Notes under the pieces: generated by a model | Told to the model about the DNA's origin: nothing | The model's database searches: none | The model's input: only the letters and a program-made list of their open reading frames with translations | Translations under genes and position numbers: made by a program | Part shown: piece after piece, positions 6,394 through 11,671 of the stretch | Numbering within the stretch: position 1 is the stretch's first letter | How the letters are laid out: each line of letters begins with the position of its first letter | Source of the DNA: Myxococcales bacterium | Lineage (GTDB): Bacteria; Myxococcota; Myxococcia; Myxococcales; Myxococcaceae | Assembly (NCBI GenBank): GCA_003153055.1 | Contig: PMBV01000443.1 | Span: forward strand, 436-12,106 | Direction of reading: 5' to 3' | DNA length: 11,671 bases

Positions 6394-7428
6394 GTGCTGC
6401 CCTTCGACCCCCCGCTCGAGCCCATGCTGGCCGAGGCACAAGAGACGATCCCCCGCGGGGAGGGCTGGGTCTATGAGCCCAAGTGGGACGGCTTCAGGGC
6501 GATTGTCTTCCGCGACGAGGGCTCGGTGCGCCTGTCGAGTCGAAACAGCCAACCCCTGGAGCGCTACTTCCCCGAGGTCGTCGAGGGGCTGAAGGCTGTA
6601 TTGCCACCCCGCTGCGTGCTGGACGGTGAGCTGGTGATTCCCGGCCCCCGAGGGCTCGACTTCGAGGCGTTGCAGAACCGCATTCACCCGGCGGCGTCGC
6701 GGGTGACGATGCTGTCTACGAAGACGCCCGCGGGCTTCACCGCCTTCGACGCCCTGGCGCTGGGCGACGTGGACCTCCGCCCCGAGCCCTTCTCGGCGCG
6801 GCGGCGGGTGCTACTCGAGGTGCTCCCGGCCTCGACGCTGTACTTCCCCACGCCGCAGACGTCGTCGGCCGACGAGGCGCAGCGGTGGTTCGAGGAGTTC
6901 GAGGGCGCCGGCTGCGATGGGCTCATCGCCCGTCGGCTCGAATTACCCTACGCCCCAGGCAAGCGGGTGATGGTGAAGGTGAAGCATCACCGCACGGCCG
7001 ACGTGGTGGTGGGGGGCTTTCGTGAGGGCAAGGCCCCCGGCTCGGTGGGGGCGCTGCTCCTCGGGGTGTACGACGACGACGGCGTGTTCCACCACCTGGG
7101 CCACACCTCGTCGTTCAAGGCCAAGGAGAAGGTCGAGCTGTTCGAGCAGCTCAAGCCGATGGTCATCGAGCGGAGCTTCACCGGCCGGGCCCCAGACGTG
7201 AAGAGCCGGTGGTCGCAGGGCCATGACTCGAGCTGGACCGCCATCACTCCGACGCTGGTCTGCGAGGTTCGCTACGACTCGATGCTGGGGCCGCGGTTTC
7301 GCCACGCGTCGACCTTCCTCCGGTGGCGCCTCGACAAGAGCCCCCAGCAGTGCACCTTCGGTCAGATGTTGCCGCCGCGGCCCTTCTCCCTCGAGCGCAT
7401 CGTCGCTTTGGCCCGCGCCTCGGGCTAA
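6394..7428 (+). CDS. ligC: LigC-type ATP-dependent DNA ligase
   Basis: This 344-residue stand-alone ligase seals DNA nicks through an AMP-enzyme intermediate, in the cytoplasm. The adenylated Lys is K30 in motif I (EPKWDGFR). Motif III is VLDGEL at 75-80, and the FTAFDAL motif is at 115-121. Motif IV is CDGLIAR at 174-180, motif V is KVKHHR at 195-200, and motif VI lies in the STFLRWRLDK stretch near 306-315. Catalytic core and OB domain are both complete, with no polymerase or nuclease domain, so it is LigC rather than LigD. The start is GTG at 6394: the following LPFDPPLEPMLA matches the usual N-terminus of the family, whereas ATG at 6424 would cut it. The ribosome binding site is weak. No Ku gene is seen here. 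In mycobacteria LigC has been linked to break and excision repair. The NFACT gene follows after 11 bp. Confidence 0.94.
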   Translation: MLPFDPPLEPMLAEAQETIPRGEGWVYEPKWDGFRAIVFRDEGSVRLSSRNSQPLERYFPEVVEGLKAVLPPRCVLDGELVIPGPRGLDFEALQNRIHPAASRVTMLSTKTPAGFTAFDALALGDVDLRPEPFSARRRVLLEVLPASTLYFPTPQTSSADEAQRWFEEFEGAGCDGLIARRLELPYAPGKRVMVKVKHHRTADVVVGGFREGKAPGSVGALLLGVYDDDGVFHHLGHTSSFKAKEKVELFEQLKPMVIERSFTGRAPDVKSRWSQGHDSSWTAITPTLVCEVRYDSMLGPRFRHASTFLRWRLDKSPQQCTFGQMLPPRPFSLERIVALARASG

Positions 7429-7439
7429 GGCCTTGGGCC

Positions 7440-8843
7440 ATGTCTCTGTGGCCCAAAGAGGTGGAGCAGATCGCCGCCGAGCTCGAACGTGAGCTGGCCA
7501 AGGGGTCGGTGCAGCGGGTTCATGCCCCGACGATGGATCGCGTCTACCTCGAGCTCCGGGTGCCCGGGCGCTCGGTGACGGTCTCGCTGTGTAGCGAGGG
7601 GCAGGTGGCGCGGCTCTCGGTCGTCGAAGAACGGCCGCCCAACCCTCCGACGCCTCCGGCCTGGCAGTCGGTGCTGCGGCGCGAGCTCGTGGGGGCGGTG
7701 CTGGAGGACGTCGAGGCCGTGCCCACCCGCCGGCTGGCGTTGCTCCATTTCAGGGCGAGGGGCGAGGCCCGGCGGACGCTGGCGCTCGAGGTGGGAAACC
7801 CGGCGGCCATCGTGCTGATGGGCGAAGACGGGCGGATCCTCGCGCTGTCGTCCTTGGCCAGGTCTGGGCTGCGGGTGGGTGGCACGTGGGCGGCTCCTGA
7901 GGAGGGGCCGGTGAAGGACGTGCCGTCTCGGCTCTCGGGTGACTACGTCTTCTTGCGGCTGGCCCACGCGGCGGAGGCGATGTTCGCCAAGACCGAGGAG
8001 CGCAAGTGGTTGGACGCTCGCCGCTCTCCGCTGTTGGCGAAGCTGAAGCGCCTGGACCGCACCAGAGACAAGGTTCGGGCCGAGGCCGACCGAGGCGAGA
8101 AGGCGCAAAAGCTCAGGGCCGAGGGCGAGCTGCTCAAGGCGAACCTGGGGCAGCTCACGAGAGGGGCGACGTCCATCACCGTGCAGGAGTACCTCGACGA
8201 CGGCTCGACCCGCCCGGTCAACATCGTGCTCGACCCACAGCGCACGCCCTTCGACGAGGTCGACTGGCGGTTCCGACAGTACAAGCGTCTGCTCCGCGGG
8301 GTCGACCTGGCCAAGGCTCGACTGGCTACGTTGGACGACGAGGAGCGGCGGTTGCGCGCGGAGCTCAATCGCATCGAGGTCGAGCCGGCTCCCTTGTCGG
8401 CGCCGCCGAAGGCGAAGGAGGGGCAGGGCGGGCCGTTGCCTCCGTACCGGGAGTACCGGGGAGCCGGAGGACAGCGGCTGTGGGTCGGCCGGGGCGCGGC
8501 GCACAACGACAGCCTCACCTTCCACGTCGCCAAGCCGTTTCATGTCTGGTTTCACGCCCGAGGGGTTCCCGGGGCCCACGTGGTGGTGCCGCTGGAGAAG
8601 AACGTCGAGCTGTCGCAGGAGGCCATGCTGGACGCGGCGCACCTGGCGTTGTTCCACAGCGACGCGAAGGGAGAGCCGAAGGGCGAGGTGAGCTACACGC
8701 AGGTGAAGTTCGTGAGGCGAGGGGCTTCGCCGGGCGCGGTGACGTATACCCGCGAGAAGACCATCAACCTGAGGATCGAGCCGGAGCGGCTCAAGCGGCT
8801 GGTCGCCTCGGTGGACCAGGGTGGGCCGGTAGTGAAGGACTGA
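7440..8843 (+). CDS. NFACT-family protein (RqcH/Rqc2-like) lacking the HhH domain
   Basis: The protein has 467 residues. RqcH binds stalled 50S subunits and directs Ala tailing of nascent chains; this relative has NFACT-N at about 1-165, a coiled-coil middle domain at about 172-315, and the RNA-binding NFACT-R domain at about 335-450. NFACT-R motifs are HVWFHARGVPGAHVVV (368-383) and YTQVKFVRRGASPGAVTYT (419-437). The middle domain keeps GELLKANL and LDPQRTP. It is about 100 residues shorter than Bacillus RqcH; the shortfall matches the helix-hairpin-helix segment, since the coiled coil follows NFACT-N directly. The Asp97-Arg98 pair needed for tRNA binding and tailing in RqcH aligns with R97-R98 here. 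The start is ATG at 7440, with TAAGG overlapping the ligase stop. Cotranscription with the ligase is likely. Ribosome or RNA binding is probable; Ala tailing is doubtful. Confidence 0.93.
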   Translation: MSLWPKEVEQIAAELERELAKGSVQRVHAPTMDRVYLELRVPGRSVTVSLCSEGQVARLSVVEERPPNPPTPPAWQSVLRRELVGAVLEDVEAVPTRRLALLHFRARGEARRTLALEVGNPAAIVLMGEDGRILALSSLARSGLRVGGTWAAPEEGPVKDVPSRLSGDYVFLRLAHAAEAMFAKTEERKWLDARRSPLLAKLKRLDRTRDKVRAEADRGEKAQKLRAEGELLKANLGQLTRGATSITVQEYLDDGSTRPVNIVLDPQRTPFDEVDWRFRQYKRLLRGVDLAKARLATLDDEERRLRAELNRIEVEPAPLSAPPKAKEGQGGPLPPYREYRGAGGQRLWVGRGAAHNDSLTFHVAKPFHVWFHARGVPGAHVVVPLEKNVELSQEAMLDAAHLALFHSDAKGEPKGEVSYTQVKFVRRGASPGAVTYTREKTINLRIEPERLKRLVASVDQGGPVVKD

Positions 8844-8850
8844 CGTCAGT
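8839..8850. repeat. 12-bp perfect palindrome across the NFACT stop codon
   Basis: ACTGACGTCAGT is its own reverse complement and contains the TGA stop at 8841-8843. It lies at the start of the 52-bp gap between two convergent genes. A short CCAC-GCGG-GTGG hairpin follows at 8881-8892. Neither is a classical terminator with a U-run. The palindrome could be a protein-binding site or chance. Confidence 0.35.
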
Positions 8851-8895
8851 GGGGTCCGAGCGTCAAAACAGACACTCGAGCCACGCGGGTGGGAA

Positions 8896-10587
8896 TCAGT
8901 CGGACCTGCGGCGTCGCGAGGTGGCTGGCGTCGGCGAGCGGCCCACCAAGAGGTTCTCGAGGGGCTCCCCTTCGCACGCCGCCGGCAGCGTCGTGCCGAG
9001 CGCCCGGGCCAGCGTCGCGGCCACATCCACCATCTCGACCTGTCCGTAGGTGCCGGGCCGGAACAGCGGGCCGTAGAAGAACAACGGCACGTCGGTGTCG
9101 TAACGGTAGAAGCTCCCGTGGGAGCCGCCGTACTCCTTCTCTCCGTACTTGCCCCAGAACGAGAACGGCGCCTGCACCGCCACCACGTCGCCGGCGCGCT
9201 GGGGAAAGAAGCTTCGGGCGATGGCCCGCGAAGCGACCGTGGGCGGCAGTGCTCCCCGTACCAGGCTCGCGCGGGTCGCGTACCCCGAGAAGCCCGGCAA
9301 CGTGAGCAGCGCCTCGCCCGCGACCACCTCGACCTGCTCCGGGTCGAGCTTCTTCTCGTCGATGAGGGCGCGGTTCAGGTACACGCTGGGGTCCTCCAGC
9401 GCGACGACCCAGTCGCCTTTGCCGAACCGGGCTTCTAGCGCCGTGCCCAGCACCGCCTTCAACTGAGCTTTCTTGGTGCGCTCTCCGAGCAGCCGAAGAC
9501 TCTTGGCCTGCTCCGGCGGCATGGCGGCGCCGTGGTCGGCGGTCAGCACAGCCACCCACCCGTCTTTGCCGAACCTGGTGTCGAGGTACGCGAAGAAGGT
9601 ACCCAGCGCGCGATCAGTGCGCACGATGGCGTCTTGTGTCTCCTGAGACAGGGCCCCGAAGGCGTGCCCGATGTAGTCAGTCGGGCTGACCGAGATGGCC
9701 AGCAGGTCCACCACGTCGCCCTTGCCCAGGCCCTCTCCCTCGAGCGCCGCGCGGGCGAACTCGAAGGTGTAGTCGATGCCGGCGGGTGACGTCATGAACG
9801 CCTCGTAAAACTTCGGCCCGGGCTTCTTCTCCTTGCCGTCGAGCGGGTGGGGGAACACGCGCCCCAGCCCCAGCACGTCGCCCTCCCAGGTGGCGTCATC
9901 GGGGAGCGGCCCGTACGCCTCGGCCGGCAGGGCCCGCGTCCAGCTGGTGCCGAAGAGCGTGTCGGGGCGCCGCTCCTGGTTGAAGGCCTTGGCCCATTGG
10001 GGCAGCTCGGCCATGTAGTAGGTGCTCGAGGTCATCTCTCCGGTGGCCTCGCCGAAGAAGTAGGCCGTGCCGGTGCGCCCGCCCAAGAGCAAGGCTCCAC
10101 GCTCCTTGAGCGCGATGGACACCGTTCGCGAAGTGCCCTGGGTCCACACTTTGAGCTCGTCTCCCACCGTCGAGCCGAGGAAGTTCCGGGGTGAGGTGTC
10201 GTCCCCAGGGTCGGCGGTGGCCTGGCCCAGTGCGTGCGAGTCGGGGTCGAACAGCATGCCCTCGGAGCGCCCAGTTGCGCGGTTGTACCACTTGTTCTGA
10301 ATGATGCCGTTCAGGTAGCCATACGAGCCCGAGAGGATGAGCGCGTGGCCCGGGCCGGTGTAGGTGTTCTGCTGGCCGTAGTGGCCGTCGAGGGCGGCCC
10401 CTTGCTCGCGCAGCCGCTTGAATCCTCCCGTGAAGTATGGGGCCAGGCGGTCGAGCTCGGCCCGTCTCAGCTGGTCCACCACGATGACGACGGCCAGCTT
10501 GGGGCCTCCCTTCGCGGGGGCGGCAGCCTGAGCCCCGACCGCGAGGAGCAACCCCAGACACCATGTGCTAGTTTGGAATGATGGCAA
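8896..10587 (-). CDS. PafA-type secreted alkaline phosphatase (alkaline phosphatase superfamily)
   Basis: The protein has 563 residues and hydrolyses phosphate monoesters outside the cytoplasmic membrane. A signal peptide runs to about residue 21 (WCLGLLLAVGAQA). Zn ligands are D38 (VVDQ), D304 and H308 (SPTDYIGH), D351 and H352 (TADHG), and H490 (GGSHGS). The nucleophile is T77 in TYTGPGH. Phosphate-contacting residues are N98 and the K161-x-R163 pair in LKERGALL. From memory, these correspond one-to-one with PafA of Elizabethkingia (T79, N100, K162, R164 and the same Zn set), with offsets of only a few residues. The start is TTG at 10587, with GGAGG 7 nt upstream; it gives a proper signal peptide and this numbering. 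ATG at 10564 is out of frame, and the longer frame to 10854 overlaps the upstream gene. It overlaps the 3' end of that gene by 20 bp, so the two are probably coupled. PafA-type enzymes are often not repressed by phosphate. Confidence 0.93.
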   Translation of the reverse strand: MPSFQTSTWCLGLLLAVGAQAAAPAKGGPKLAVVIVVDQLRRAELDRLAPYFTGGFKRLREQGAALDGHYGQQNTYTGPGHALILSGSYGYLNGIIQNKWYNRATGRSEGMLFDPDSHALGQATADPGDDTSPRNFLGSTVGDELKVWTQGTSRTVSIALKERGALLLGGRTGTAYFFGEATGEMTSSTYYMAELPQWAKAFNQERRPDTLFGTSWTRALPAEAYGPLPDDATWEGDVLGLGRVFPHPLDGKEKKPGPKFYEAFMTSPAGIDYTFEFARAALEGEGLGKGDVVDLLAISVSPTDYIGHAFGALSQETQDAIVRTDRALGTFFAYLDTRFGKDGWVAVLTADHGAAMPPEQAKSLRLLGERTKKAQLKAVLGTALEARFGKGDWVVALEDPSVYLNRALIDEKKLDPEQVEVVAGEALLTLPGFSGYATRASLVRGALPPTVASRAIARSFFPQRAGDVVAVQAPFSFWGKYGEKEYGGSHGSFYRYDTDVPLFFYGPLFRPGTYGQVEMVDVAATLARALGTTLPAACEGEPLENLLVGRSPTPATSRRRRSD

Positions 10588-11671
10588 AGTCGGTCCTCCG
10601 GTTGGCTTCGCGCCCTGTCTCGGTGGCGTTGTTGCCCACCGGCTTGTCTGGCCCGTTGCCCACTGCGCGGAAGCGGGCGCGATCGAGGCCGTGCTGGGTG
10701 ACGAGGTAGTCGACCAGGGCCGCTGCCCGGCGCTGCGAGAGGGCCACGTTGGCGGCGCGCCCACCGGTGGAGTCGGTGTTGCCCTCGACTCGAACGTACG
10801 CGTTGCCGAACTCGGCCAGGGTCTCAGCGAAGCCGTCGATGAGCTGGCGGGCATTGGGGCCCAGCGCGGCGTCTCCGCTGGCGAAGTAGATCGACACGCT
10901 CTTGGTGAGCAGCGGGTCGACTCCGGCCTTGGGCCCTCCTTCGAAGTGGTAGGCTTCGACGACCTGCTCGTCGCGGTGCCCCGGCTGCGCGGCCTCCAGC
11001 GCCTTGAGCCAACGCGTCGGGCCAGCCTCGGCCACCCGGGTGATGACCTTCTCCTTGAGCCAGAAGCGCGAGGCCTCGTCGAACTGCGAGACGTAGCTGC
11101 AGTGCTCCCGCTCGAGGCCGAAGAAGGCTCGGTTGTCGGCGAAGGTCGCGGGCTTGATTTTCCCCAGCACGCCCTGGGTCTCCTCCACCGACTGGCCGAA
11201 GGCCTTGGCGATGGTGGCTACGCCCGCCCGCGGGTCTCGTTGCAGCGAGGCCACGCCCTCGAACCAGGCGCGGACGAAGGCGTTCACCTCGGCCTCGTGG
11301 GCCTTGAGGTAATCCTCCCGGGCGAACAGCACGTCGGCGATGAGGTTGGTAGCGGTGGCGGTCGACACCAACAAGCGCCCCTTGCCGTCGGCCATCGCCT
11401 GCGACAGGTGCGGCTCCCAGATGGCCACCGCGTCGACCTCGCCCCGGCGAAATAGCTCACCGGCCTGCGGCGTCTTGGTGGCGAAGACGAGGTTCGACTT
11501 CACGGTGTCGATTTCAGCCTGCGTGAGGTTCGACTTCTTCAGCAGAGACAGCAGGAAATAGTGAGTGGGGGTGGTGCGGGTGGTGGCGACCTTGGCTCCC
11601 TTGAGCGCCTCGATGGACTTGAGCTCAGGGCGGCTCACGATGCCCAGGTTGCCGCGGCTCCAGTCGGCCAT
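10568..11671 (-). CDS. Periplasmic substrate-binding protein fused to an OmpA-type domain, 5' end outside window
   Basis: Only the last 367 residues are visible. The ATG at the window edge is probably internal, since the first lobe of the binding fold is missing. Residues 1-240 are the back part of an ABC-type periplasmic binding protein of the NMT1/SsuA/phosphonate-binding style: LKGAKVATTRTTPTHYFLLS (23-42), then GELFRRGEVDAVAIWEPHLS (71-90). Residues 253-367 are an OmpA C-terminal peptidoglycan-binding domain: SVSIYFASGDAAL (258-270), EGNTDSTGG (296-304, D300) and LSQRRAAALVDYL (311-323). Asp and Arg of the diaminopimelate-binding pair are present. The fusion would anchor a solute binder to the cell wall. 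No permease or ATPase is within the window. The downstream gene is a secreted phosphatase overlapping by 20 bp. A phosphate or phosphonate ligand is inferred from that neighbour only; thiamine precursors or sulfonates are alternatives. Confidence 0.92.
   Translation of the reverse strand: MADWSRGNLGIVSRPELKSIEALKGAKVATTRTTPTHYFLLSLLKKSNLTQAEIDTVKSNLVFATKTPQAGELFRRGEVDAVAIWEPHLSQAMADGKGRLLVSTATATNLIADVLFAREDYLKAHEAEVNAFVRAWFEGVASLQRDPRAGVATIAKAFGQSVEETQGVLGKIKPATFADNRAFFGLEREHCSYVSQFDEASRFWLKEKVITRVAEAGPTRWLKALEAAQPGHRDEQVVEAYHFEGGPKAGVDPLLTKSVSIYFASGDAALGPNARQLIDGFAETLAEFGNAYVRVEGNTDSTGGRAANVALSQRRAAALVDYLVTQHGLDRARFRAVGNGPDKPVGNNATETGREANRRTDFAIIPN
10595..10599 (-). promoter_or_regulatory. 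Shine-Dalgarno inside the upstream gene, for the phosphatase TTG start
   Basis: GGAGG on the minus strand lies 7 nt before TTG at 10587, inside the last codons of the OmpA-fusion gene. It settles the start of the phosphatase, whose frame has no suitable ATG near the signal peptide. Confidence 0.65.

Noticed and set aside
8881..8892. CCAC-GCGG-GTGG hairpin as a terminator
   Set aside because: The stem is only 4 bp and no T-run follows on either strand.
7425..9026. 533-residue open frame on the minus strand
   Set aside because: Antisense to the NFACT gene, which has clear domains; composition is Arg/Leu/His-rich and without motifs.
8006..9049. 347-residue plus-strand frame
   Set aside because: Alternative frame of the NFACT gene and antisense to the phosphatase end; Gly/Arg-rich with no recognisable domain.
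10565..11455. 296-residue plus-strand frame
   Set aside because: Antisense to the OmpA-fusion gene, which is supported by two domains.
1..11671. Mobile element, CRISPR array or RNA gene
   Set aside because: No transposase or integrase motif, no regularly spaced repeats, and no tRNA-like cloverleaf or rRNA sequence was recognised by eye.

Overview
The window is GC-rich with strong G/C bias at third codon positions. Its gene content is a PAS sensor kinase, a degenerate Ser/Thr kinase-like membrane protein, a LigC-type ligase, an NFACT protein and a substrate-binding-protein/OmpA fusion. This fits a large-genome deltaproteobacterial lineage, most likely Myxococcota. That assignment is inference from content and composition, because no marker gene is present.

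Left part (1-2249): a sensor histidine kinase on the minus strand, cut by the window edge just after its phospho-acceptor His, is divergent from a conserved-looking multi-pass membrane protein of unknown function. Middle-left (2250-4216): a decayed area. It holds a lipoprotein gene broken by at least two frame disruptions, an intact solitary single-haem cytochrome c (minus), about 400 bp of fragments without an intact gene, and a pair of translationally coupled small genes (43 and 143 aa) of unknown function.

Middle (4217-6342): a pseudokinase with one C-terminal membrane anchor (minus) follows a strong ribosome binding site. Next come about 460 bp without a gene, and then the C-terminal third of a haloalkane dehalogenase gene whose front is missing. 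Right part (6394-8843): an operon of a LigC-like ATP-dependent DNA ligase and an RqcH-like NFACT protein, 11 bp apart. The NFACT protein lacks the helix-hairpin-helix segment and has Arg in place of the first residue of the Asp-Arg pair.

Far right (8896-11671, minus): an operon of a periplasmic binding protein fused to an OmpA-type peptidoglycan-binding domain (5' end outside the window) and a PafA-type secreted alkaline phosphatase. The phosphatase starts at a TTG inside the end of the upstream gene, with an ideal Shine-Dalgarno. Together these two suggest an envelope function linked to phosphate or organophosphate capture.

No tRNA, rRNA, CRISPR array, transposase or integrase was seen. I found no clear multi-gene defence or mobile system. 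The most notable items are the modified NFACT protein, the binding-protein/OmpA plus phosphatase operon, the pseudokinase, and the coupled small-gene pair beside gene debris.
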